DNA of 64,000 nucleotides from Kineosporia babensis. GTDB taxonomy: Bacteria > Actinomycetota > Actinomycetes > Actinomycetales > Kineosporiaceae. Position 1 is the first letter of the stretch. Each line of letters begins with the position of its first letter. The notes under the pieces were generated by a model. The model ran no database searches and was not told the origin of the DNA. It was given only the letters and a program-made list of their open reading frames with translations. A program made the translations under genes and the position numbers. The DNA is taken from assembly GCF_021129305.1 (NCBI RefSeq), contig NZ_JAJOMB010000001.1, forward strand, positions 124,001 through 188,000. The letters are read 5' to 3'. Shown here piece by piece: positions 54,820-63,400 of this stretch.

Positions 54820-57800
54820 CTACTGGTAGAAGCGGCGTTCGGAGCGCCGCCACTCCGCCGGGAAGCCCTCGCCCGGAACCTCGGTGGCCTGTTCTTCGGG
54901 CAGGGTGGTCACGATCCCGGTGAGCCGGTCGATCCGCAGGGGAACGCCGGGCAGTGGTGGGGCCAGCTTGATCGCGTGCCGGATGGCGTCGAGCAGTTCC
55001 ATCGGCATGTTGCCCACCGCGCGCTGGAACGCGGCCTCCAGATCCGGCCGGTCCTCGTCGTCGTTGATCATGGCCCAGTTGGCCAGCGCCCGGGTGAAGC
55101 CGGGAACGCCGGAGAGCAGATCCCGCGCGGCCCGGTCGGGCGTGACGGCGTAGACGTTGTCGGTCCGGATCGGACGGGGGTTGCGGGAGGACGTGCTGAT
55201 CACCCCGGGCACCGGAGCCGGCGCCGCGGGGAAGCCGCGATCGTTGAGGTCGCGCATCAGCACCAGGCCGTCGAGGAACTGGGCCACCGAACCGCCGGAA
55301 CCCCGTAGCGCCGTGACCTGCAGCATGGTGCGCGACTCGGTACGCCGGTCACCGTCACCGACCAGGGCTTCGAGCAGGGCCTGGCGAGCTTCTTCATCCT
55401 CGGGGGAGGCGACCAGGTCGAGCGCGGCCTGGCAGACGGACTCGTCGGCCAGCCTGGTCTCGAGGTCGATGTGCGGGAGCTCGTTGCGGTACGTGTACGT
55501 GCTCAGCTGGTGCGATGTCTCGCCGCGGGAAGCGGACTTGCGCGGGGTCAGCTCGGGCAGTTCCGGGCCCGCGTTCAGGACGACCCGCTCGCGCTGGCCG
55601 GGGATGGAACGCGGGGTGACCGGAGGCTCGAGCTGGGCCGGCTCGCGCCTGGACAACTCGGGCTTGGACTCGGGTTCCGACGGCTCGGGCTTGGCTTGCT
55701 CAAGCTTGGCCTGCTCGGGCTTAGCTGCCTCGGACTTGGCCTGCTCAGGCTTGGCCTGCTCGGACTTGGCCTGCTCGGGCTTGGGGGCTGCCGTATCAGC
55801 CGTGGCCGAAGCGGGTGGTGCGGCCGTCTCGTCCTTGGCTGCTGCCGGCTCGGCAACCTCGGGCTCAGGAGCAACCGGCTGAGCAGTGGCCGCCCCCGGC
55901 TTCGGTGCTGCGGGCGTAATCGGGATGGGCCTAGCCGCGGACTCGGCCAGGTCCGCCGCGGCCGCGATCTCGGCTGCTGTCTCGGTGGACTCGTCCGGAC
56001 CGTCGACGGACTCCCCCGCCGACGAAACCGGCTCGTCGTCCCGATCGCCGGAAGCATGCTGGAGCGAAGCGCCCTCGTCGTCCGGGCCCACTTCTTCCGG
56101 GCGCTTCTCCTCGCTGCGCCCGAAGAAGGTGAACGGCTTCTCCGACCAGCCGGAATCCTCCTCAGACTTCTGCTGCTCGGGAGTTCCCCACTGCGGAGCC
56201 TGCGATCGCGAAGCCTCGGCAGCAGCCGTTGCTTCTTCGGCGGCGGCCCGCTCACGGGATCGGGTCATCGCCTCGCGCAGGGTCGGCCGCGACTGCCTGG
56301 CCTTTTGGGTGTCCACCTCAGCGGTGTGAGGGGTGGGCTGCTTCGTTTCTTCGGTCGGAGCAACCGCAGCAACCCCGGACGCGACGGCCGCCGCTTCAGC
56401 CGCCTTCGACTCATCGATCCGCGGCTCACCAGTCCGCGACTCACCGGTCCGCGACTCACCGGTCCGCGACTCACCGAGCTGCGACTCACCGGTCCGCGAT
56501 TCAGCAGTCCGCGACTGACCGGGCCGCGACTCACCGGGCTGCGACTCACCAGTCCGCGGCTCAGCGGGCCTCGACCCGTCGCCGTCCTTGGTCTCCAAAG
56601 CCTCGGTCTCCGAAGCCTTGCTCTCAGCGGCCGCGTTCTCTGGGGTCCGGCTCTCGGAGGTCCGGCTCTCAGGGGCCTTGTCTTCCCCGGCCTTGGACTC
56701 GCTGCCCTCGGGGTTGCCATCCTCGGCGGTGTCGCTGCCGGGCAGAAGGCGTCCTACCTTGCGGGCCTGGTCCTTCACCCGGCGACGCGACTGCGAAAGA
56801 AGCTGCGAAAGCCTGGGAACAGGAAGATCTGTGGACTCTTCGCCGGACTCGCTGTACGGACTCTTCGAGGGGTCGTACGGCTCCTGAACCCGCCGGGAAG
56901 CAGGACCCGCCCGATGACGCACCGCGCCACGTGGAGCCGGGTCAGGCCCCGGACGAGAGTCAGGCTCAGCCTTCGCCGCCTTCTCGTCTTCTTGGTCCAG
57001 TTCGTCGTCAGAGGTGGTGTCCCCGTGGTCGGCACCCTTGGGAACCACCGGATCAGAGGACGCCCGGTGCCCCGGCTTCCGCGGACGCGCCGGGGTGGGA
57101 CGCAACTGGGGAACGGAACCGGTGGTGGCCGGGCCATCGTTCGCCGCACTCGTGGCTGCCGAGCCGGACACAGCCGAACCGAAGGTGGCGGAGTCGAAGT
57201 CCGAGGAGGCCGGATCAGAGGTAGCGGAGTCCGAGGCCTTCGAGCCCGAGGCAGTGTGACTCGAGGAAGCCAGGTCCGACGCCGGAGAACCTGAAGCGAT
57301 CGAGCCCGAGGTGGCCGAACCCGCGACCCGAGAACCTGAAGCGGCTGAGCCCGAGGCGGTGGGATTGGAGGTAGCCGGGGCCGAGACCGGAGAACCTGAA
57401 GCGGTCGAACCCGAAGCAACCGAGCCCGCAGGTGTCGAACCCGAGGTGGTTGAGCCCGGGGCCGTCGAACCTGACGTGGCCGAGTCCGGGACAGCCGAAC
57501 CCGAAGTGGCCGAAGCCGGAGCCCTCGAACCTGACTTGGCCGAGTCCGGGACAACCGAACCCGAAGTGGCCGAAGCCGGAGCCCTCGAACCTGACTTGGC
57601 CGAGTCCGAGGTACCCGAGCCTGAGGTCACTGAGCCGGAAGCGGTCGCGCCGAAGGTGGCCGGACCCGAGATGGCCGAGCCCGAAGCAGCAGAGTCGGAG
57701 CCCCCCGAGCTCGGGGCAGCCCGACCCGAGGTAGCCGAACCCGTGGTGGCGAGGCCCGAGGAGATCGGACCTGAAGTAGCTGAGTCCGAGGCCCTCGAGC

Positions 57801-59073
57801 CCGGAGCGACCGGGCCCGTGGCCGAACCTGTAGTGGTCTGGTCAGAAGTGTCTGAGGTGGTTGAGCCGTCGGTCCCTCTGGTGGCCGGCGCCGATCGTGG
57901 CCCGGACTTGGACTCCCGCTCGTCCAGCGCTGTCTGGTCTGGCGCTGCGGGCGCAGCCTCGGACCGCGACCCGAACCTGGCCCGAAGCGCGGACCAGCGC
58001 TGCGATATGGCTCCGGCCTGGGGTTTCGCCGACGACCCGGATGTCGACGGCGAACTGCCGTCCGGCTCACCCGGGGTCTGTGGCTGAGACTCGAAGCGGG
58101 CCCGCCGCCCTGACTCGGATGACGGTCCTGGCTGGGCTGAGCGCCCCGGCTCGGCCCGCAGCGCAGACTCGTCCTCAGATTCAGGCTTGGCCCGCAGTTC
58201 TGACCGATCCCGCAGTTCTGGCCGATCCTGCGACTCGGACCGGTCCCGCAGTTCTGGCCGGTCCCGTGACTCGGACCGGTCCCGCAGATCTCGCCGGGCC
58301 CGCAGATCATGCTCGGCCCGCGGTGGAGTCCCGTACTGCGGTTCCGGCCGGGCCCGCTGTTCGGATTCGCTCTGCCGTTCGGCCTCGGTCTGGAGGGCGG
58401 CCTCGGTCCGGGAGGCGGACTCGGGCGCCGGCTGGGCGAGGGCCTCCGGGGACTCGGTGCTGGTCGGGGGCTCAGAAGCGGGTGACGGGCTCAGCGGGCC
58501 GGCCGGCAGTTGCCGGGCCTCGGTCAACTCCCCCGGCGAAGTCTCGGAAGGAGAACCGGTCTGCACAGTTCGGGCGCGCAGCGGCTCGGAAGCCCGGGCC
58601 GCCCCGGACTCACCCACTCGCCGCTTGGGCAGCGCCGGGGCCCAGTCACCCTTGTGCCGCCAGGAGTTGCCCGGGCCGCTGCGCAGCCGGGGCGTGGTCT
58701 CTTTCTCGGCCGCCTCGACCGGCTCCGCCTCGTCCTTCTCCTCCGGCTGCAGGGTGACCCGCACCGGCAGGAGCCCGGACAACGAGCCCTCGTCGGCCTG
58801 CCGGACCAGCTGCTCATCCCGGCCGAAGGCGACCCGCGAGGCCGGGCTGGTCCGCAGCCCGTTCATGCTGCCCCTGAAGAACGGCAGCAGCCAGCGCCAG
58901 ATCAGCAGCACCGTGAGAATCGCGAAGAAGGTGATCCCCACCTGCACGACCAGCAGCAACGCCTGGCCCACAGCACCGAACCACCCGCCCAGGGCGTCAG
59001 CGATCGCCTGGATGGCCTGGATCGCCAGCGCTACGACGACCAGCAAACCCACTGCATAGCCGACGAGGTTCAT
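54820..59073 (-). CDS. Giant low-complexity membrane protein with C-terminal globular domain
   Basis: 1417 residues. Two membrane segments (~4-24 and ~35-66) sit at the N-terminus, then ~1100 residues of low complexity in distinct blocks. The blocks are charged Arg-Asp-Ser-Glu repeats (RPELRDRSES type), Ser/Ala/Thr/Gly pentad-like repeats (SATSGSx), GESRTGES repeats, and Glu-Gln-Ala-Lys repeats (KPEQAKSEQA). A compact ~220-residue domain (~1190-1417; LPHIDLETRLADESVCQAALDLV...RTMLQVTALRGSGGSVAQFLDGLVLMRDL) ends the protein. I do not recognise that domain. Topology is probably cytoplasmic after the membrane anchor. Confidence 0.7.
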   Translation of the reverse strand: MNLVGYAVGLLVVVALAIQAIQAIADALGGWFGAVGQALLLVVQVGITFFAILTVLLIWRWLLPFFRGSMNGLRTSPASRVAFGRDEQLVRQADEGSLSGLLPVRVTLQPEEKDEAEPVEAAEKETTPRLRSGPGNSWRHKGDWAPALPKRRVGESGAARASEPLRARTVQTGSPSETSPGELTEARQLPAGPLSPSPASEPPTSTESPEALAQPAPESASRTEAALQTEAERQSESEQRARPEPQYGTPPRAEHDLRARRDLRDRSESRDRPELRDRSESQDRPELRDRSELRAKPESEDESALRAEPGRSAQPGPSSESGRRARFESQPQTPGEPDGSSPSTSGSSAKPQAGAISQRWSALRARFGSRSEAAPAAPDQTALDERESKSGPRSAPATRGTDGSTTSDTSDQTTTGSATGPVAPGSRASDSATSGPISSGLATTGSATSGRAAPSSGGSDSAASGSAISGPATFGATASGSVTSGSGTSDSAKSGSRAPASATSGSVVPDSAKSGSRAPASATSGSAVPDSATSGSTAPGSTTSGSTPAGSVASGSTASGSPVSAPATSNPTASGSAASGSRVAGSATSGSIASGSPASDLASSSHTASGSKASDSATSDPASSDFDSATFGSAVSGSAATSAANDGPATTGSVPQLRPTPARPRKPGHRASSDPVVPKGADHGDTTSDDELDQEDEKAAKAEPDSRPGPDPAPRGAVRHRAGPASRRVQEPYDPSKSPYSESGEESTDLPVPRLSQLLSQSRRRVKDQARKVGRLLPGSDTAEDGNPEGSESKAGEDKAPESRTSESRTPENAAAESKASETEALETKDGDGSRPAEPRTGESQPGESRPGQSRTAESRTGESQLGESRTGESRTGESRTGEPRIDESKAAEAAAVASGVAAVAPTEETKQPTPHTAEVDTQKARQSRPTLREAMTRSRERAAAEEATAAAEASRSQAPQWGTPEQQKSEEDSGWSEKPFTFFGRSEEKRPEEVGPDDEGASLQHASGDRDDEPVSSAGESVDGPDESTETAAEIAAAADLAESAARPIPITPAAPKPGAATAQPVAPEPEVAEPAAAKDETAAPPASATADTAAPKPEQAKSEQAKPEQAKSEAAKPEQAKLEQAKPEPSEPESKPELSRREPAQLEPPVTPRSIPGQRERVVLNAGPELPELTPRKSASRGETSHQLSTYTYRNELPHIDLETRLADESVCQAALDLVASPEDEEARQALLEALVGDGDRRTESRTMLQVTALRGSGGSVAQFLDGLVLMRDLNDRGFPAAPAPVPGVISTSSRNPRPIRTDNVYAVTPDRAARDLLSGVPGFTRALANWAMINDDEDRPDLEAAFQRAVGNMPMELLDAIRHAIKLAPPLPGVPLRIDRLTGIVTTLPEEQATEVPGEGFPAEWRRSERRFYQ
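57481..57600 (-). repeat. 60-bp tandem repeat inside the giant low-complexity gene
   Basis: Two adjacent 60-bp units (57481-57540 and 57541-57600) differ by a single base (G versus A at the fourteenth position). Each encodes a 20-residue Ser/Ala/Gly/Asp block in frame. Their near identity implies recent duplication. Confidence 0.9.
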
Positions 59074-59318
59074 CGAGCCCTCCCGGCCTGCTCGACAGAA
59101 CGCACCAAATTCACGTGGATGGCTTGAGCCCCATCTTCACATGCACCAGTGGAAATGTCGCTAGCCTAGCGTAACGGGCCGGTTTCACCACGAACCAGAC
59201 GATCTCGTCTGCCCAAGCCGCCGTCGGCAACGGAAATCGCCGAGCCCGGCCCGGGTGTTCCGCATCAGCTCGTGGCAAAGTCAGCTCAGCCGCCCCGCTG
59301 AGACAAAGGACCCGCCCC

Positions 59319-59975
59319 GTGCCGACTCTGCTGCACCTCGACTCCTCCGCCGATCTGCGCAACTCCGTCAGCCGCGCCCTCACCGCCCGGTTCGCCACCA
59401 CCTGGACCGAGATCAGCACCGAGCACCTGGTGGTGCAGCGCGACCTGCATCTGGACCCGCTGCCGCACCTGCCCACCAACGCGCTGCACTGGGCGCCGCG
59501 GCTGCGCACCCCCGAGGAGGTGGTGCCGGCCGACGCCGAGCAGCTGCAGAACGTTCTGCTCGACGAGCTCGCCAAGGCGGACGTCGTGCTGATCGGGGCC
59601 CCGATGTACAACTGGGGCATGCCCTCCACGCTCAAGGCGTGGATCGACTACGTCCACGTCGGCGGGGTGACCTCCACGGTGGACGAGCAGCCGGCCCAGC
59701 CGCTGGCCGGCAAGCCGGCGGTCGTGGTCTCCAGCCGGGGCGCGTCCTACGGTCCGGGCACGCCGGGCGAGAACACCGACCACGAGGTGCCCAGCCTGGT
59801 CCAGTCGCTGGGGATATCGATGGGCATGGACGTCACCGTGGTCACCGCCGAGCTCACCCTGGCCACCCGGCTCCCGGCGCTGAACCCGTTCGCCGGGCAG
59901 GCCGCGGACGAGCTGGAGAAGGCCGCGAAGTCGATGGTCGACCTGGCCCAGAGCCTGGGCGCCAAGTTCCAGTAG
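59319..59975 (+). CDS. FMN-dependent NADH:quinone/azo reductase (AzoR-like)
   Basis: 218 residues from a GTG with AAGGA upstream. The flavodoxin-like fold shows LHLDSSADLRNSVSRAL (FMN phosphate site), GAPMYNWGMPSTLKAWIDYV and a VVVSSRGASYGPG strand, matching the AzoR/acyl-carrier-phosphodiesterase group. It reduces quinones and azo compounds. It is divergent from the giant membrane protein gene. Confidence 0.9.
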   Translation: MPTLLHLDSSADLRNSVSRALTARFATTWTEISTEHLVVQRDLHLDPLPHLPTNALHWAPRLRTPEEVVPADAEQLQNVLLDELAKADVVLIGAPMYNWGMPSTLKAWIDYVHVGGVTSTVDEQPAQPLAGKPAVVVSSRGASYGPGTPGENTDHEVPSLVQSLGISMGMDVTVVTAELTLATRLPALNPFAGQAADELEKAAKSMVDLAQSLGAKFQ

Positions 59976-60001
59976 GAGAAGGCCAGCGCAACCGCGAGTG
60001 C

Positions 60002-61252
60002 TCAGAAGAACAGCGTCACCAGCAGCGCCGAGGCGATCGCGGCGGCCGTGAGCACGGCCAGCGCAACGATCGCCCGGCGCGGCCGGCGGCGGCGCTCACG
60101 CAGTTCGCGCCGGTGCGGCAGCTCGCCCGAGTCGGTGTTGATCGAGTGCCGGGGGAGGCCGTGCGGATCGGTCCGCGGGATGGTGCGGGAAGGGCGGCTT
60201 GAGGACGCGTGACGCCGGGTGGGCGTCTGGGTCGCCTCGATCTGGGGAGGCTCGAGCAGGGTCGACACCCCGAAGTCGGCGGCCAGTGCCTCCAGCCCGG
60301 CCGTCGAGGGGGCGACGTGGTTGCCCCGGGCCCGACGGGTCTGCGCGGGCACCCCGACATCAGGTGATTCCGGGATTCCGTGGCGCACCGGCGCCGGCAG
60401 GTTGACCACCTGAGTAGCCATTGCGCCGTCGCCTCTTTCGTGGAAGGCGCGCAACTGCCCGGCCACCTCGTCGGCCTCCGGACGCTGACCGGGATCGTTG
60501 TCGGTCATGGCGGTGAGCAGCCCGGCCAGTCCGGCGGGGATGTCCACATCGATGCGCGGCGGATTGTGCAGCCGGGCGACCGCGACGGCCACCGGCTCGC
60601 CCCGGTAGGCCGGGCGTCCGCTCAGGGCCTCGATCAGCACCAGGCCCAGTGAATAGATGTCGCTGGATTCGCGAATCTCCTCACCGCGCACCTGTTCCGG
60701 GGACAGGTACCCGGCCGTGCCCATGGTCAGCCCGGTCCCGGTCAGCCGGTCTGCACTGTCCAGGGCCCGGGCCACCCCGAAGTCCCCGAGCTTGATCTCG
60801 CCGGTCTCGGCCAGGAGCACGTTGCTGGGCTTGAGGTCGCGGTGCACGATCCGGCGCGAGTGCACGTAGCCCAGGGTCTCGCCCAGGCTGGCGCCGACCC
60901 GGCTGGCCTCGTGCGGCGAGAGCGGCTCGCCCTTGCAGTACCGGCTCAGCGTCTCGCCCTCGATCAGCTCCATCGCGATGTAGGGCTCGTCGCCGTCCGT
61001 CGCAGCGTCGTAAAGCGTGATCAGACCAGGGTGGTTCAGTTCGGCCAGGGTGTTCGCCTCGGAGGTGAACCGGGCTCGGTTGACCTCCTCCTCCAGCGCC
61101 AGCCGATGCAGGACCTTCACCGCCACATCGCGTTCCAGTACCGAGTCCCAGGCCCGGTAGACCAGGCCCATCCCGCCCTTGCCGATCACGTCCCCCAACG
61201 CGTATCGGTTGGCAAGCAGTTGAGTACCCGGGTTCAGGGTCTCGTCCCGCAC
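60002..61252 (-). CDS. Membrane-anchored Ser/Thr protein kinase (PknB-like)
   Basis: 416 residues. The kinase domain (~15-275) has GKGGMGLVY, Lys46 (VAVKVL), the catalytic loop HRDLKPSN (Asp139), DFG (157-159) and an activation loop ending GTAGYLSPEQ. A Ser/Thr/Pro-rich juxtamembrane linker (~280-390) leads to one C-terminal membrane segment (~395-415). Nothing extends outside, so unlike PknB there are no PASTA sensor repeats. Its signal is probably intracellular or membrane-borne. Confidence 0.92.
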   Translation of the reverse strand: MRDETLNPGTQLLANRYALGDVIGKGGMGLVYRAWDSVLERDVAVKVLHRLALEEEVNRARFTSEANTLAELNHPGLITLYDAATDGDEPYIAMELIEGETLSRYCKGEPLSPHEASRVGASLGETLGYVHSRRIVHRDLKPSNVLLAETGEIKLGDFGVARALDSADRLTGTGLTMGTAGYLSPEQVRGEEIRESSDIYSLGLVLIEALSGRPAYRGEPVAVAVARLHNPPRIDVDIPAGLAGLLTAMTDNDPGQRPEADEVAGQLRAFHERGDGAMATQVVNLPAPVRHGIPESPDVGVPAQTRRARGNHVAPSTAGLEALAADFGVSTLLEPPQIEATQTPTRRHASSSRPSRTIPRTDPHGLPRHSINTDSGELPHRRELRERRRRPRRAIVALAVLTAAAIASALLVTLFF

Positions 61253-61460
61253 GCTGCCTCCTCTGCGTGTCCGTCCGCGGTCGTCACTCTGCCTGTGATC
61301 ACCGGGAACGGCACTTCGGGAGTGTCCTGACTGCCGGATTCAGGCCGGCTCGAGCACCGGGACGACAACCAGAACCGTCCGTTCGAACGGGTTTCGATCG
61401 AGGGGTTCGCCCTCCCGGAGCCAGATTCCTGGAACTGCCCTCTACGCACCCGGCCAATGA

Positions 61461-61501
61461 GTGTGTACCTTCGTACGCACTACTGTGGACGCTCGTACGC
61501 A
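61461..61501 (+). promoter_or_regulatory. Operator-like repeats upstream of MFS gene
   Basis: An imperfect palindrome GTGTGTAC-N4-GTACGCAC (61461-61480) overlaps the first of two direct copies of TCGTACGCA (61471-61479 and 61493-61501), spaced 22 bp, two helical turns. They end 49 bp before the MFS start codon and probably form the binding site of a local regulator. Confidence 0.5.
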
Positions 61502-61550
61502 TCGCTACGGAGCCACGTCAGACGTCCCGTGAGCGAGTTCTGGAGAGTCC

Positions 61551-62768
61551 GTGCCCACCACCATCCATCAGCGCCGCTGGGCGCTGTTCGCGCTGTTCTT
61601 CCTGCCCGGCGTGGCGATCGCCTCCTGGGTGACCCGGACCCCGGCGATCCGCGACTCACTCGGCGCGTCCACCCAGGAGATGGGCCTGGTGCTGTTCGGC
61701 CTGTCGGTCGGCTCGATGCTGGGCATCCTGTCCTCCGGCACCCTGGTACTGAAGGTGGGCGCCCGCCCAGTGATCGCCGTCGGCACCGTCGCGATCGTGG
61801 TCAGCCTGCCGACCATTGCTCTGGGTACCGCCCTCGGTGAGGCGCCGATCGTGACCGTAGGCCTGTTTCTCTTCGGCGCCGGCGTGGGCGGTGGCGAGGT
61901 CGCGATGAACATCGAGGGCGCGGATGTCGAGCAGATCACCGGCAAGCCGTTCCTTCCGGTGCTGCACGGCTGTTTCAGCCTAGGTACGTTCGTCGGCGCC
62001 CTGGCCGGTATCGCCGCCACCGCCGTCGATTTCCCCGTCGCCTGGCACCTGCTCATCGCCGGGGCGCTGGCACTGGGCCTGTTCATCTGGGCGATCCAGC
62101 AGATCCCGGCGGGTACCGGCAAGGTCGAGGTGCCCACTGCGGCAGTTCAAACTGGGGACGCGTCGGGGCCCCAAACGTCCGTCGGTTCGGCTCCCGTGCT
62201 GTGGAAGGACACCCGACTCCTGCTGATCGGGGGCATCGTCCTGGCGATGGCGCTGGCCGAGGGCACGGCGAACGACTGGCTGCCGCTGCTGATGGTGGAC
62301 GGGCACGGCTTCGACGACGCACTCGGCTCGACGATCTACGCCACGTTCGCGCTCTCGATGACCGTGGGCCGGTTCGTGGGCGGGGGCTTCATCACCCGCT
62401 ACGGCCGAGGCCGGGTGCTGACCGCCAGCGCGATCTTCGCGGCGCTGGGGCTGGCGCTGGTGTCGTTCCCGGACAGCCAGGTACTGGCCGCGGCGGGGGT
62501 AGTGCTCTGGGGACTGGGCGCCTCACTCGGCTTCCCGGTAGCGCTTTCGGCGGCCGGGGACTCCGGGCCGAACTCCGCGGCCCGGGTCTCCCTGGTGGCC
62601 ACCGTCGGCTACATCGCGTTCCTGGTGGGCCCACCGCTGCTCGGCTTCCTCGGTGAGCACTACGGCCTGCGGACGGCCATGATCGTTCCGCTGAGCTGCG
62701 CTTTGCTGGCGGTCTTCATCGCCCGGGCGGCCGACACCCCGGCCGAGGCGGTTCGCCCACACGGGTGA
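61551..62768 (+). CDS. MFS transporter (YbjJ/FucP-like group)
   Basis: 405 residues from a GTG with GGAG upstream. Twelve hydrophobic segments are predictable, with MFS features such as FFLPGVAIASWVTRTPAIRDSLGAS in the first loop and the GGEVAMNIEGADVEQ segment typical of the YbjJ-like group. The substrate is unknown; sugar or drug efflux are both possible. Confidence 0.85.
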   Translation: MPTTIHQRRWALFALFFLPGVAIASWVTRTPAIRDSLGASTQEMGLVLFGLSVGSMLGILSSGTLVLKVGARPVIAVGTVAIVVSLPTIALGTALGEAPIVTVGLFLFGAGVGGGEVAMNIEGADVEQITGKPFLPVLHGCFSLGTFVGALAGIAATAVDFPVAWHLLIAGALALGLFIWAIQQIPAGTGKVEVPTAAVQTGDASGPQTSVGSAPVLWKDTRLLLIGGIVLAMALAEGTANDWLPLLMVDGHGFDDALGSTIYATFALSMTVGRFVGGGFITRYGRGRVLTASAIFAALGLALVSFPDSQVLAAAGVVLWGLGASLGFPVALSAAGDSGPNSAARVSLVATVGYIAFLVGPPLLGFLGEHYGLRTAMIVPLSCALLAVFIARAADTPAEAVRPHG

Positions 62769-62785
62769 AACGGTGCGGGCGAACC

Positions 62786-62818
62786 ACCAGGCGGCGGGTC
62801 AGTTACCCGCCGCCTGGT
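62786..62818. terminator. Bidirectional terminator overlapping the end of lsr2
   Basis: A perfect 14-bp stem (ACCAGGCGGCGGGT 62786-62799 with ACCCGCCGCCTGGT 62805-62818) and a 5-nt loop. The right arm and loop hold the last codons and stop of lsr2, and it begins 18 bp after the MFS stop, so it can serve both convergent genes. Confidence 0.75.
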
Positions 62819-63122
62819 ACTGCTCGATCACGGACGATGGAATGCGGCCACGCTCGGAAAGCTCGATTCCGTTGCTGGCCGCCCAGGCCCGGACCGCCCG
62901 ATTGTCCACACCGGTGGCCACCTGCTTCGGGGTGTTCTGTTTACGGCCGCCGACCCGGCGCCCGACCTCCGTGTAAGGAGTCAGGGCCTTGCGCAGCGCC
63001 GCTGCATTCTTCTTGGTCACGTCGATCTCGTACTCGACGCCGTCGAGGCCGAAAGCCACTGTTTCGTCGGCCAACTGCCCGGTCATGTCGTCGAGCAGTT
63101 CGGTCACTGTCCTGGTCGCCAT
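62799..63122 (-). CDS. lsr2: Lsr2-family nucleoid-associated protein
   Basis: 107 residues. The N-terminal dimerisation domain (VTELLDDMTGQLADETVAFGLDGVEYEIDVTKKNAAALRKALTPY) and a C-terminal DNA-binding domain with an AT-hook-like core (RAWAASNGIELSERGRIPSSVIEQY, RGR) are both complete. Lsr2 is the actinobacterial H-NS analogue, binding AT-rich minor groove and silencing acquired genes. Such genomes often carry two paralogues; I cannot tell which this is. Confidence 0.94.
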   Translation of the reverse strand: MATRTVTELLDDMTGQLADETVAFGLDGVEYEIDVTKKNAAALRKALTPYTEVGRRVGGRKQNTPKQVATGVDNRAVRAWAASNGIELSERGRIPSSVIEQYQAAGN

Positions 63123-63366
63123 GGCGTGATGTCTTCGCTTTCTGACTGCTCAGTCGAAGGTGGGCGGCGGCATTGCTGCACCGTCAGAAAGGTTCCTCAG
63201 TGCCCTTGACCGAATACCGAGAACCCGCGCAGTACGAGCCTGCCACATTTATCCGGTCGATGTTCACTCTTCTCCGGCGGTGAAAAATCTCGTCCGCCGC
63301 TCTTCGGTATTCAGCCGGACGAGCGGGCGCCGGCCGGCACCGCAAGTTAGGGGGAGAACAGTCATT

Positions 63367-63388
63367 GACTTGTACGGACGTTCAAGTC
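63367..63388. promoter_or_regulatory. Palindromic operator upstream of TetR gene
   Basis: GACTTG (63367-63372) and CAAGTC (63383-63388) flank a near-symmetric ACG/CGT core, giving a 22-bp palindrome 12 bp before the TetR start. Position and size fit an autoregulatory TetR operator. TTGACT at its left edge may be a -35 element. Confidence 0.55.
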
Positions 63389-63400
63389 TTGACTGGCGCC

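Noticed and set aside
55800-58100. Long open frames on the plus strand across the giant low-complexity gene
   Set aside because: These arise from the repetitive codon use of the minus-strand gene. The minus frame has membrane helices, a globular end and a consistent start, while the plus frames have no domain.
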